NCBI RefSeq assembly: GCF_031081985.1
Contig: NZ_JARWSK010000003.1
Location: forward strand, 310,001 to 374,000
Direction: 5' to 3'
From: Komagataeibacter xylinus
GTDB lineage: Bacteria > Pseudomonadota > Alphaproteobacteria > Acetobacterales > Acetobacteraceae
DNA: 64,000 nucleotides
A program made the translations under genes and the position numbers. Under the pieces are notes generated by a model. The model was given only the letters and a program-made list of their open reading frames with translations. It did not search any database and was not told the DNA's origin. Within the stretch, counting starts at the first letter, position 1. The number at the start of each line of letters is the position of its first letter. Shown in pieces: positions 18,895 to 27,696 of this stretch.

Positions 18895-19539
18895 TTACAA
18901 AATGTCAGGGCGGCGAGCCGTCAGCGCCATGACCGCATCCTTCCAGAACATGTCCTCCGGCGCGGGGGTCACGCTGCCGGTATCCACCGGGCCAAACCCC
19001 GCGCGCTGCAACAGCACCCCAAGCATGCGCCCGCGGTCATCAGGCTCAAGCGCCTGCCACAGCGCCGTGGCCTTTTGCGGTATGAAGCGCTCGCCATACG
19101 TAATGATGATCAGGCCGCCGGGTTGCAGCACGCGGGCCACTTCACGCAGCACCTGCACCGGCTGGCGCAAATAGGGCACGACATCGCACAGCAGTGCGGC
19201 ATCCATGCTTTCATCGGCGAGTGGCAGGTCGGGGGTTTCGTTTATGTCCTCCACCACGCGGTCGGTCAGGCGGGTATTGGCATCAAGCGCCTGCGCATTC
19301 ACGCCGATGCCGATCACACTGTCAAATGCCATGTCGGGCGGCAGGTGACTGTCCGGGCCTGCCATCAGGTCGAGGATGTTGCCATCCTCGGGCAGGAGCG
19401 TGCGATAAAGCGCTGTGATGGCTGTCTGCGCGCCCTGATCAAGCAAGGGGCCGGTGGGCCTGCGCGAATAGAACAGCGTATCGGACTCAGAAGAGGCGAC
19501 GGTGAAGGAATGCGGGTGAAACCCGTGCAGGTCGTTCAT
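18895..19539 (-). CDS. Class I SAM-dependent methyltransferase, type 11-like
   Basis: A 214-residue protein with the layout of small-molecule methyltransferases. There is a motif I-like segment ILDLMAGPDSHLP (about residues 55-67), an acidic loop at VVEDINETPDLPLADESMDAALL and LREVARVLQPGGLIIITYGERFIP as motif III/post-III. Motif I is atypical: the usual GxGxG is replaced by AGPDSHL, so cofactor binding is plausible but not assured. It is divergent from the glyoxalase I gene (86 bp). The substrate is unknown. Confidence 0.65.
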   Translation of the reverse strand: MNDLHGFHPHSFTVASSESDTLFYSRRPTGPLLDQGAQTAITALYRTLLPEDGNILDLMAGPDSHLPPDMAFDSVIGIGVNAQALDANTRLTDRVVEDINETPDLPLADESMDAALLCDVVPYLRQPVQVLREVARVLQPGGLIIITYGERFIPQKATALWQALEPDDRGRMLGVLLQRAGFGPVDTGSVTPAPEDMFWKDAVMALTARRPDIL

Positions 19540-19625
19540 GAATGTGCCAGACAGTGCAGGTGTAACAATGCGATACGGGGTGGGCGTATCACGCCCCGTG
19601 CCTTGGAGAACAGGAGAAAAGCCGA

Positions 19626-20027
19626 ATGGCCCGCATGATCCATTCCATGATCCGCGTGCTTGATGAAGCCGCGAGCCTTGCCTTCTATGAAACCGCCTTC
19701 GGCCTGAAAGTGGCCGACCGGCTTGTTTTTGATAGCTTCAGCCTTATCTACCTGTCGAATGATGAACAGACATTTGAACTGGAACTGACCGTCAACCACG
19801 GGCGCACCAAGCCCTATGACCTTGGTGATGGCTATGGGCACCTTGCCGTGTCAGTCGCCGATGTGGATGCCGAGCATGCCCGGCTGACCAAAGCAGGCCT
19901 TGCGCCGCTGGCGGTGAAGGACATGGCGTGTGGCGAACGGTTCGTGGGCAGGTTCTTCTTCATCACCGACCCCGATGGCTACAAGATCGAGGTGCTGCAG
20001 CGCGGAAAGCCGGGGCGTTTTATCTGA
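19626..20027 (+). CDS. gloA: Lactoylglutathione lyase (glyoxalase I)
   Basis: A 133-residue protein of the vicinal-oxygen-chelate fold that isomerises the methylglyoxal-glutathione hemithioacetal to S-lactoylglutathione. Four metal ligands in the family positions can be seen: H in MIHSMIRV, E in FELELT, H in GYGHLAVSV and E in YKIEVLQR. Full length for bacterial GloA. The ribosome site AGGAGA is well placed. It precedes dapF by 73 bp on the same strand. Detoxifying methylglyoxal fits a cell with heavy triose-phosphate flux. Confidence 0.88.
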   Translation: MARMIHSMIRVLDEAASLAFYETAFGLKVADRLVFDSFSLIYLSNDEQTFELELTVNHGRTKPYDLGDGYGHLAVSVADVDAEHARLTKAGLAPLAVKDMACGERFVGRFFFITDPDGYKIEVLQRGKPGRFI

Positions 20028-20100
20028 TCGGGCTTGCAAGCGGGCGCAGGCGGTGCCATCCCGCTCGCATAAAGGGGTGGCGAACCGCTATACAGGACGG

Positions 20101-20925
20101 ATGATGACCGGTTTTTTGAAAATGCACGGGCTGGGCAATGATTTTGTGGTGGTCGATGAGCGCGCGCAGCGCCATGACCTCACGCCTGCCCGCATTGCCG
20201 CCCTTTCCGACCGGCATACCGGCATTGGCTGCGACCAGTTCGTCATCCTGCGCCCGGCCTGCGCCGAGGGTGCGGACGTGTTCGTGCGCTTTTTCAACGC
20301 CGATGGCTCGGAATCCGGCGCCTGCGGCAATGCCTCGCGCTGTGTTGCCGACCTTGTGGCGCGTGAAAGCGGGCGCACCAGCATCGGCCTGCAGACCCGC
20401 GCGGGCGTACTGCCTGCCACCATCATCCGCCCCGGCATGGTCACGGTCGATATGGGCGTGCCTGCGCAGGGCTGGGAAGATGTGCCGCTGGCCGAAGCGA
20501 TGGACACGCTGCACCTGCCCATTGCGGGCGATCCGGCGGCAGTGTCGATGGGCAACCCGCATGCCACCTTCTTCCTGCCCACGCCTGATGCGATGGACCC
20601 GTACGTGGCGGGGCCGGAACTCGAGCACCATCCGCTCTTTCCCCAGCGCGCCAATATCGGCTTTGCCCATGTCACCGCACCGGACGCCATGCGCCTGCGC
20701 GTGTGGGAGCGTGGCAGCGGGCTGACGCGGGCCTGTGGCTCGGGCGCGTGCGCCGCCGTGGTCAACGCCATACGACGCGGGCTGGTCGCGCGCACCTGCA
20801 CCGTGGCGATGGATGGCGGCGAGCTGAACATTACGTGGCGCGAGGCGGACGGCCACGTGCTCATGACCGGCCCCGCCGTGACCAGCTTTACCGGCCAGTT
20901 CAACCCTGAAGACTACCCCCGATGA
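20101..20925 (+). CDS. dapF: Diaminopimelate epimerase
   Basis: A 274-residue cofactor-independent epimerase converting LL- to meso-diaminopimelate for lysine and peptidoglycan synthesis. The two active-site cysteines lie in ESGACGNASRC and TRACGSGACAAVV. The N terminus FLKMHGLGNDFVVVD is diagnostic. Two adjacent ATGs (20101 and 20104) can start translation; AGGACGG lies just upstream. The stop overlaps the mtaB start in ATGA, so the two are translationally coupled. Confidence 0.96.
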   Translation: MMTGFLKMHGLGNDFVVVDERAQRHDLTPARIAALSDRHTGIGCDQFVILRPACAEGADVFVRFFNADGSESGACGNASRCVADLVARESGRTSIGLQTRAGVLPATIIRPGMVTVDMGVPAQGWEDVPLAEAMDTLHLPIAGDPAAVSMGNPHATFFLPTPDAMDPYVAGPELEHHPLFPQRANIGFAHVTAPDAMRLRVWERGSGLTRACGSGACAAVVNAIRRGLVARTCTVAMDGGELNITWREADGHVLMTGPAVTSFTGQFNPEDYPR

Positions 20926-22169
20926 CCAAGCCCGAAATCCTGACCTTCGGCTGCCGCCTCAACACCTATGAGAGCGAGGTGATGCGCAACCACGCCGCCG
21001 GACTGGACAATGTGGTGATCGTGAACACCTGCGCGGTCACGGGCGAGGCCGAGCGCCAGGCGCGGCAGGCCGTGCGCCGCGCGCACCGCGAGCGGCCCGA
21101 TGCCCGCATCGTGGTCACCGGTTGCGCCGCCCAGATCGACCCCGCACGCTGGGCTGCCCTGCCCGGCGTGACCCGCGTGCTGGGCAACCGCGAGAAGCTG
21201 GAAGCCGCAAGCTGGAGCGAGATGGCGCTGGGCGAAGGCCATGCCGTGTCCGACATCATGGCCGCACGGGAGACAGCACCGCATCTGGTAACCGAATTTG
21301 CCGGGCGCACCCGCGCGTTTGTCGAGGTGCAGCAGGGCTGCGACCATCGCTGCACCTTCTGCATCATTCCCTTTGGCCGCGGCCCCTCGCGCTCTGTGCC
21401 GGTGGGCGCGGTGGTGGAGCAGGTGCGCGCGCTGGTGCAGTCGGGCTACCGCGAGGTGGTGCTGACCGGCGTGGACATTACCTCATGGGGTCACGACCTG
21501 CCGGGAAAGCCGCTTTTGGGGCAGTTGTGCCGCAGGCTGCTCGCCCTTGTGCCCGAACTCGAGCGGCTGCGCCTGTCCTCGGTTGATCCGGTGGAGATTG
21601 ACGAGGATATCTGGAAGCTGCTCAAGGCCGAGCCGCGCTTCATGCCCTACCTGCACCTGTCTTTGCAGGCGGGCAGCGACATCATCCTCAAGCGCATGAA
21701 GCGCCGCCACCTTACGGCCGATGCAGCAGCCGTTCTGGCGCGCGCGCGGGCACTCAGGCCCGATATCGGCATCGGGGCGGACGTCATTGCAGGCTTCCCG
21801 ACCGAGGATGACGCGCTGTTTGAACAGACACTCGAATTCGTGCGGAACAATGCCCTGCCCTACCTGCATGTCTTTCCCTATAGTGAGCGACCCGGCACGC
21901 CAGCAGCGCGCATGCCCGCCATTGCCGTGCCCGAGCGCAAGGCGCGCGCGGCGCGGCTGCGTGCGGCAGGGGCACAGGCGGCACGCGACTTTCATGAACG
22001 CCTGCGCGGGCGCACCCTGCGCGTGCTGATGGAAACCGACACGGCGGGCCATTCGGAAGAATTCGCGCCGGTGCGGCTGGTGGAAGGTGCCGTGTCGGGT
22101 GCAGGGCGGATCGAGACGGTGCGCCCGGTGGCGGTTGACGATAACGGACTGGTGGCGGAAATTCTCTGA
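20922..22169 (+). CDS. mtaB: tRNA t6A37 methylthiotransferase MtaB
   Basis: A 415-residue radical-SAM enzyme that adds a methylthio group to N6-threonylcarbamoyladenosine-37 of ANN-decoding tRNAs. The N-terminal UPF0004 domain shows its three cluster cysteines in FGCRLNTYESE, VNTCAVTG and VTGCAAQ. The radical-SAM cluster motif CDHRCTFC is near residue 140, and a C-terminal TRAM-like region follows. The start from CRLNTYESE separates it from MiaB and RimO. It overlaps dapF by 4 bp and ends 1 bp before ftsY, forming a compact three-gene unit. Confidence 0.93.
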   Translation: MTKPEILTFGCRLNTYESEVMRNHAAGLDNVVIVNTCAVTGEAERQARQAVRRAHRERPDARIVVTGCAAQIDPARWAALPGVTRVLGNREKLEAASWSEMALGEGHAVSDIMAARETAPHLVTEFAGRTRAFVEVQQGCDHRCTFCIIPFGRGPSRSVPVGAVVEQVRALVQSGYREVVLTGVDITSWGHDLPGKPLLGQLCRRLLALVPELERLRLSSVDPVEIDEDIWKLLKAEPRFMPYLHLSLQAGSDIILKRMKRRHLTADAAAVLARARALRPDIGIGADVIAGFPTEDDALFEQTLEFVRNNALPYLHVFPYSERPGTPAARMPAIAVPERKARAARLRAAGAQAARDFHERLRGRTLRVLMETDTAGHSEEFAPVRLVEGAVSGAGRIETVRPVAVDDNGLVAEIL

Positions 22170-22170
22170 T

Positions 22171-23169
22171 ATGGCTCTTGGCTTCTTCTCACGTCTCAAG
22201 GCGGGGCTGTCGCGCTCCACGCAGAAACTCAGCGGCGGGCTGACCGCCGTCTTTACCCGGCGCAAGCTTGATGACCAGGCGCTGGAAGATCTGGAAGACC
22301 TGCTGATCTCCGCCGATCTTGGCCCCAGCGTTGCGGGCAAGGTGATTGACTCCTTCCGCCGCTCCAAATTCGGCAAGGAAGTGACGGACGAGGAAGTGCG
22401 CCAGGCATTGGCCGAAGAAATTGCCAACATCCTCCAGCCCGTCGCCATTCCGTTCGAGCCAGACCCCAGGCACAAGCCGCATGTGGTGCTGGTGGTGGGC
22501 GTGAACGGCACGGGCAAGACCACCACCATTGGCAAGATGGCCCGCTATTATGGCGAGCAGGGCAAGAAGGTGATGATGGTGGCGGGCGATACCTTCCGCG
22601 CCGCCGCCGTCGAGCAGTTGCAGGTGTGGGGCGAGCGCACCGGCGTGCCGGTCATTGCGGGCAAGCCCAATGCCGATGCGGCGGGGCTTGCATTCGAGGC
22701 CCTCAAGCGCGCCACGGCGGAAGGTGCCGACCTGCTTCTGGTCGATACCGCGGGCCGCCTGCACAACAAGAGCGCGCTGATGGAGGAACTGACCAAGATC
22801 ATCCGCGTCATGCGCAAGTTTGATGAAACCGCGCCGCATTCCGTGCTGCTGGTGCTCGATGCCACCACCGGGCAGAACGCGGTGGAGCAGGTGCGGGTGT
22901 TCAAGGAACTGGTCAACGTGACCGGGCTTGTGGTGACCAAGCTTGATGGCTCGGCACGCGGCGGCATTGTGGTGGCGCTGGCCGATGCGTTCGGCCTGCC
23001 GGTGCATTTGGTGGGCGTGGGCGAGCAGGCCGAAGATTTGCGCCCCTTCTCCGCCGAGGCCTTTGCCAAGGGGCTGGTGGGGGATTCCATCAAGGTGGTT
23101 GACCGTGACGAGCCCCCCGCCACTGAAACGAATGAGACGCCCGAAGCCGGGCAGCCTCCGGCGCAGTAA
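22171..23169 (+). CDS. ftsY: Signal recognition particle receptor FtsY
   Basis: A 332-residue SRP-family GTPase that receives ribosome-SRP complexes at the membrane. The helical N domain (KLDDQALEDLEDLLISADLG) is followed by G1 GVNGTGKT at 110-117, then DTFRAAAVEQLQVW, G3 DTAGRLHNK and G4 TKLDGSARGG. The acidic A domain of E. coli FtsY is absent, as is common in alphaproteobacteria. The start is chosen at 22171, immediately after the mtaB stop. The C-terminal tail is Pro/Glu-rich. A repeat element follows the stop. Confidence 0.96.
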   Translation: MALGFFSRLKAGLSRSTQKLSGGLTAVFTRRKLDDQALEDLEDLLISADLGPSVAGKVIDSFRRSKFGKEVTDEEVRQALAEEIANILQPVAIPFEPDPRHKPHVVLVVGVNGTGKTTTIGKMARYYGEQGKKVMMVAGDTFRAAAVEQLQVWGERTGVPVIAGKPNADAAGLAFEALKRATAEGADLLLVDTAGRLHNKSALMEELTKIIRVMRKFDETAPHSVLLVLDATTGQNAVEQVRVFKELVNVTGLVVTKLDGSARGGIVVALADAFGLPVHLVGVGEQAEDLRPFSAEAFAKGLVGDSIKVVDRDEPPATETNETPEAGQPPAQ

Positions 23170-23190
23170 TCCTGCGGGGGATAAAAATCA

Positions 23191-23270
23191 ACAGTTTCCG
23201 GGCGCCGCCTTTTTTAAAGGCGGCGTTCTTCTGAAGCTTTTTGGAAAAGCTTCACCAAAACTTTTTTATG
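23191..23270 (+). repeat. Intergenic double-hairpin repeat, copy 4
   Basis: Plus-orientation copy beginning 21 bp after the ftsY stop, with GCCGCCTTTTTT / AAAGGCGGC and GAAGCTTTTTGG / AAAAGCTTC stems. It separates ftsY from the AT-rich leader of the OprB gene. Confidence 0.85.
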
Positions 23271-23616
23271 ATTAAAGCATAATCGAAATATTTTTGTGTT
23301 TTTAAAATAAAAAATACATATGTATTTTTTAGATCCATCCATTTTCTGCAAAATACTTTTATCAATACCTGATACGCTTATGAGCTATTTTGCAGCACCG
23401 GTTTTTCCTGATTGCGACTTCAGACGCATTTGACAGGCAGAAATGTATTTTTATGAACATTTGTTAATAATTTTATTTTAAATAGCGGAAATTTTACATC
23501 AATTCATACTTATTTTATTAAATATGTGCAAAATATTACAAATTAATTAGATTTTATAGTTTGAAGTCAATTGCGAAAATAATGCAATTAACGGGAAATT
23601 CTGGAACGGATTCCTC
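23271..23616. other. AT-rich non-coding stretch upstream of oprB
   Basis: About 350 bp that is visibly far richer in A and T than the surrounding sequence. No open frame worth calling is present. It contains a 24-bp perfect palindrome at 23308 and many possible -10 hexamers (for example TATTTTAT-like tracts near 23470 and 23510). It probably carries the regulatory region of the OprB porin gene, or is a remnant of transferred DNA. Confidence 0.6.
23308..23331. promoter_or_regulatory. 24-bp perfect palindrome, possible operator
   Basis: Arms TAAAAAATACAT and ATGTATTTTTTA with no spacer, about 285 bp upstream of the OprB start. It could be a repressor site or, with its T-run, a weak hairpin terminator for ftsY transcripts. 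Confidence 0.4.
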
Positions 23617-25053
23617 GTGAAGCAAATACTGACATCAATTGCTTTGATTTTCATAATCGTGATCTGCATTGATGACGCATTTGCCCAGAGTGAAACCTCC
23701 AAATCCCTGCCCGTCGAACTTGAGCCCTATTCCGCCCATGCCTTTCCGCTTGAAGGATGGGGCAACGCCGTGGTTGACCCGCAGGTGCCCACCCTGCATG
23801 GCGCGCCGCATCTGCTTGGCCAGTGGTTTGGCGCGCGCCGGTGGCTGAACAAACATGGCCTGTACCTCAACTTTGCGGTCAATGAGGAATTCATGGGCAA
23901 TGTGCGCGGCGGGCGCACGCGCTCGGACGTGCTGGCAGGCCAGGTGGCCGGTGAACTTGATATCGACTGGCAGCGGCTTGCGCATGTAAGCGGGTTATGG
24001 ACCCATATGCTCGTCATCAACGGCCATGGGCGCAACTTTGGCTACAACCTTGGTGATTCGGTCACCAACCCCGAGCAGATCTATGGCGGGCGCGGTAATG
24101 TCGTGGCGCATCTGGTGGCGCTGTATGCCGAAAAGACGTTCCTGCATAAACGGATCGTCGTTTCCGGCGGTGACATTCCGACCGGCAGCTTCTTCGCCTA
24201 TGATTACGTGGCCTGTTCTTTCATGAACGTGTCGGTGTGCAGCAATTTCGCGCCGGGCAAATACGTGCCGGGCGGGCGTGACTGGCCCTCGGGCAATCTG
24301 GGCGGGGTGCTGCGCGTGTTCCCGGCCAAGAAGGTCTATCTCATGGGGGGCATCTTCATGGTGTCACCCCATTCCTATAACGGCGGCATTTCAGGCTGGG
24401 CGCTGGCCCAGAGCGGCATGAGCAAGGTCACATCGCAGGTCGAACTGGGCTGGATGCCGTGGTTTGGCAAGCATTCGCTGCGCGGCAACTACAAGCTTGG
24501 CGCGTGGTACGATAACTCGCGTTACCCCAACCTCTATTCTGATGTTCATGGCAACTCATTCCAGCTTACGGGCCAGCCGCGCCGGTATGAAGCGGGCATG
24601 AGCACGGCGTGGTTCATGTTTGACCAGATGCTGGTGCGTAATGGCCCCGGCGTTGCGGAGGGACTGGTGGCGGTGGGTGGTGCTGGCTATTCGCAGGGCA
24701 ACCTCGTGGCCATGCGTGACCATGAATGGATTGGCCTTGTTGAATCAGGCTCGCCGTGGCACCGCAGGCAGGACCAGATCGGGGCCATGTTCCAGCACAT
24801 GGACATGAGCAGCACGCTGTCGCTGCAACAGGAATCATCGCGCGCGCTCGGCCTGCCCTACCTGAGCAACCAGTGGGGGCCGGTATGGGGCGTGCAGCAC
24901 TGGGAAAACGTGTACGAAGCCTTTTACAGCACCCACGTGCTGCGCAATTCCACCACCATGCAGTTTGACTTCCAGTACCTCCAGCACCCGGGCGCCACGA
25001 CCACCTTTCATGACGCTGCGGTGCTGGGCATACAGTTGACGGCAAACCTGTAG
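23617..25053 (+). CDS. oprB: OprB-family carbohydrate-selective porin
   Basis: A 478-residue outer-membrane porin starting at GTG after GGAACGGA. The signal peptide MKQILTSIALIFIIVICIDDAFAQ is followed by WFGARRWLNKHGLYLNF, the typical OprB opening. Barrel-strand patterns follow (AGQVAGELDIDW, YGGRGNVVAHLVALYAEKTF, FQLTGQPRRYEAGMSTAWFMFDQM), and the end is LQHPGATTTFHDAAVLGIQLTANL. OprB proteins let glucose and related sugars cross the outer membrane; the exact substrate is not readable. The first 30 or so codons share the AT-rich composition of the upstream region while the rest is GC-rich, an unusual break inside one gene. Confidence 0.88.
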   Translation: MKQILTSIALIFIIVICIDDAFAQSETSKSLPVELEPYSAHAFPLEGWGNAVVDPQVPTLHGAPHLLGQWFGARRWLNKHGLYLNFAVNEEFMGNVRGGRTRSDVLAGQVAGELDIDWQRLAHVSGLWTHMLVINGHGRNFGYNLGDSVTNPEQIYGGRGNVVAHLVALYAEKTFLHKRIVVSGGDIPTGSFFAYDYVACSFMNVSVCSNFAPGKYVPGGRDWPSGNLGGVLRVFPAKKVYLMGGIFMVSPHSYNGGISGWALAQSGMSKVTSQVELGWMPWFGKHSLRGNYKLGAWYDNSRYPNLYSDVHGNSFQLTGQPRRYEAGMSTAWFMFDQMLVRNGPGVAEGLVAVGGAGYSQGNLVAMRDHEWIGLVESGSPWHRRQDQIGAMFQHMDMSSTLSLQQESSRALGLPYLSNQWGPVWGVQHWENVYEAFYSTHVLRNSTTMQFDFQYLQHPGATTTFHDAAVLGIQLTANL

Positions 25054-25103
25054 CGGCACGGGCGCAAAGCGCGCGCGCTCGCAAGCAGGCTGCCGGGCGT
25101 TCC

Positions 25104-26072
25104 CTATTGGGCATCCTCCCCGTCTACGGGCGCGGGCGGAACCGGCGTGGCAAAGGATACGGGGCGCTGGGCTGCATCATTGACGTGCAGCGTAAAAATA
25201 TCGGGGCGTGCATAATGTCCCGCCACGTCGAGATCGTATTTGCCCCGGATGACATCATCAAGATCGATATCGGCGGTGATGATGGCTTCCCGATCGTAAA
25301 CCGGGCCTGCAATGATCTCGCCCAGCGGATTGACGATAATGCTGCCGCCACGGATGAGCACGGTCTCGGGGTTGTTGCCCTGATGGCAGTCATAGGCCTC
25401 GGGCGCATCGGCGCGGGTCATGTACTGGCAGGCGCTAAGCACGAAAGTCCGGCCCTCATAGGCGATATGGCGCATCGAGGCCTGCCAGATGTCGCGCTCA
25501 TCCACCGTTGGTGCGCACCACAGGTTGATCCCGCGCGCATACATGCTCTGGCGCAGGTCGGGCATGTAATTTTCCCAGCAGATGGCGGCGCCGATACGGC
25601 CGATCCCTGTCTCGAATACCGGAATGGTGGACCCATCGCCCTGCCCCCATACCAGCCGCTCGGTGCCGGTGGGCATGAGTTTGCGGTGCCGGCCCAGCAA
25701 CGTGCCATCAGGCCCGAAGAAAAGCGCCGTGCAGTAAAGCGTGGCGCCATCGCGTTCAATGACACCGACCACGATATGCGCCTTCATCTTCGCTGCGAAT
25801 GAACCGATCCGCATCGTTTCCGGCCCCGGCACATTGATTGCCGATTTCCAGTAGCGCAGGTAGTCATCGCGCCCTTCGGGAAAGCGGCTGCCCAGAACGG
25901 CGCCGAATGTCAGCCCCTTGGGATAGCCGCCGATATAGGCTTCGGGGAAAACGGCAAGTTCAACACCCTGTGCTGCGGCGGCATGGCAATGCGCCTCCAT
26001 GCGGTCAAGGGTGCGGGGGGTGTCGAACAGGCTGGTTCCCGCCTGTATGACGGCTATGCGACGCTGATTCAT
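25104..26072 (-). CDS. Nitrilase (carbon-nitrogen hydrolase)
   Basis: A 322-residue enzyme of the nitrilase branch of the carbon-nitrogen hydrolase superfamily, hydrolysing nitriles to acids and ammonia. The catalytic triad is E44 (FPEAYIGGYPKG), K131 (HRKLMPTGTE) and C165 (ICWENYMP). The ERLVWGQGDG segment after the lysine and the CWE context fit true nitrilases rather than amidases. It converges with oprB and is followed upstream by a zinc alcohol dehydrogenase gene on the same strand (117 bp apart), so the two may form a small catabolic unit. Natural substrate unknown. Confidence 0.85.
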   Translation of the reverse strand: MNQRRIAVIQAGTSLFDTPRTLDRMEAHCHAAAAQGVELAVFPEAYIGGYPKGLTFGAVLGSRFPEGRDDYLRYWKSAINVPGPETMRIGSFAAKMKAHIVVGVIERDGATLYCTALFFGPDGTLLGRHRKLMPTGTERLVWGQGDGSTIPVFETGIGRIGAAICWENYMPDLRQSMYARGINLWCAPTVDERDIWQASMRHIAYEGRTFVLSACQYMTRADAPEAYDCHQGNNPETVLIRGGSIIVNPLGEIIAGPVYDREAIITADIDLDDVIRGKYDLDVAGHYARPDIFTLHVNDAAQRPVSFATPVPPAPVDGEDAQ

Positions 26073-26189
26073 GTCCTGATCTTTCGCGGTTACGCCGGAT
26101 TGTTTCGATAGCGAAAGTGGACTGTCCGCGCCTGTCTGGCAAACCGATTGTTTGGATGCCCCGGCTCGTTTTCCTGTTTTTATGGCCTG

Positions 26190-27377
26190 TCAGCCACCGC
26201 CATGCGGGTAAAACACAACCTTGATGCAGTCATCCTTCTTGTCCCGGAATTTCTCATACAAAGCAGGCCCCTCCTCAAGATCGGCGGAACGGTGGCTGAT
26301 GACGAAGGAGGGGTCGATGTCGCCGTTCTCAATCCGCTCAAGCAGGGGCTGGAGGTATTTCTGGGCATTGGTCTGCCCCGTGCGCAGGGTCAGGCCCTTG
26401 TTCATCAGCAGCCCGATCATGACCGGCCCGAGGGCACCTGCGTAAACACCGGGCATCGACACGATGCCGCCGGGCCTGCAGCCCAGAATGGCCTGGTTGA
26501 GCGCAAAGGGCCGCTCGAGCGTGGTGGCTGACAGCAGGGCCGAGCCCACCTTCTGCATCATGGTATCCGCGCCATGCGCTTCCATGCCCACGGCCTCGAT
26601 CACCGCATCCGGCCCCAGCCCGTGAGTCATTTCAACGAGGGTTTCCTGAATATTTTCAGTGCCAAAATCGATCGTCTCGGCTCCCGCCGCCCGCGCCATG
26701 GCCAGCCGCTCGGGTACCTGATCGATGGCGATGACCCGTTTGGCCCCAAGCAGGAAGCATGAGCGGATCGCCATCTGCCCCACCGGGCCGCAGCCCCATA
26801 TGGCGATGGTCTTTTCGGCCTCGGGCGTGATGTCGCAGTGTTCGGCAGCCTGATAGCCGGTGGGAAAGATATCGGACAGGAAAAGAACCTGATCATCGCT
26901 CAGCCCTTCCGGCACGATGATCGGCCCGACATCGGCATGCGGCACCCGCAGGTATTCCGCCTGCCCGCCGGGAAAACCACCCGTTATGTGCGAGTAGCCA
27001 AACAGCCCCGCCAGCGGGTAGCCGAAGGTCTCGGCCTGCTGGCGGCCATTGGGGTTGGTGCGCTCGCAGCAACTCCAGTTGCCCCATCTGCATTGCCGGC
27101 ACGCCCCGCACGAGATGGTAAAGGGCACCACCACCCGGTCGCCTACCGTAAGGCGGGTGTTGTCACGCCCCACCTCAACGACTTCGCCCATGGTTTCGTG
27201 GCCAAGGATGTCGCCGCACTGCATGGTTGGCATCATGCCATCCATCAGATGCAGGTCGGAGCCACAGATGGCGCAGGCGGTGACCCTGATGATGGCGTCA
27301 TGTCCATCCATAATGACAGGATCAGGCACACTTTCGCAGGTGATCTTGCCTTTTTTCTGCCAGGTCAGTGCTTTCAT
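26190..27377 (-). CDS. Zinc-dependent alcohol/formaldehyde dehydrogenase-like protein
   Basis: A 395-residue medium-chain dehydrogenase. Catalytic zinc ligands are C38 (CAICGSDLH) and H60-E61 (LGHETMGEV). Structural zinc cysteines lie at 90, 93, 96 and about 104 ([15 protein letters not shown]). The nucleotide fold is [15 protein letters not shown]. The long loop after the structural zinc and the insert [24 protein letters not shown] are typical of the subgroup annotated as glutathione-independent formaldehyde dehydrogenase. Redox partner and substrate are not certain. It is divergent from the GPH symporter across 319 bp holding a repeat element. Confidence 0.85.
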   Translation of the reverse strand: MKALTWQKKGKITCESVPDPVIMDGHDAIIRVTACAICGSDLHLMDGMMPTMQCGDILGHETMGEVVEVGRDNTRLTVGDRVVVPFTISCGACRQCRWGNWSCCERTNPNGRQQAETFGYPLAGLFGYSHITGGFPGGQAEYLRVPHADVGPIIVPEGLSDDQVLFLSDIFPTGYQAAEHCDITPEAEKTIAIWGCGPVGQMAIRSCFLLGAKRVIAIDQVPERLAMARAAGAETIDFGTENIQETLVEMTHGLGPDAVIEAVGMEAHGADTMMQKVGSALLSATTLERPFALNQAILGCRPGGIVSMPGVYAGALGPVMIGLLMNKGLTLRTGQTNAQKYLQPLLERIENGDIDPSFVISHRSADLEEGPALYEKFRDKKDDCIKVVFYPHGGG

Positions 27378-27470
27378 GGGAAAACGTCCTGCTTGAGGGG
27401 GATATCAGGCAGACGCATGGGGGGGTGTATGGTTCTCTGGCCAGCGCTGGAAAAGTGCCATGAAAGACAG

Positions 27471-27553
27471 AAGTTTTGGAGTGCTGCCTTTTTTCAAAAA
27501 GGCAGCGTTCATCGACGCTTTTTGAAAAAAGCTTCCCCCAAAACTTCCTTATG
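27471..27553 (+). repeat. Intergenic double-hairpin repeat, copy 5
   Basis: Plus-orientation copy with compensatory change: the first stem reads GCTGCCTTTTTT / AAAAAAGGCAGC, so both arms changed together. It lies in the 319-bp divergent gap between the alcohol dehydrogenase and symporter genes, one of two copies located between divergent genes. The remainder of this gap (27378-27470 and 27554-27696) shows no gene. Confidence 0.85.
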
Positions 27554-27696
27554 TTTCCCAAGGAGCACGCGGCCTGGCAGGCGGAACCATTCATGACCCG
27601 GTTTACTATTGAATTGATGGCGCCCAGCACGGCTTGCCGTTTTACAGCCACATGATAGCGTGCGGCTGGACCTGAAATTGCCGGAAAAGCAGGATA

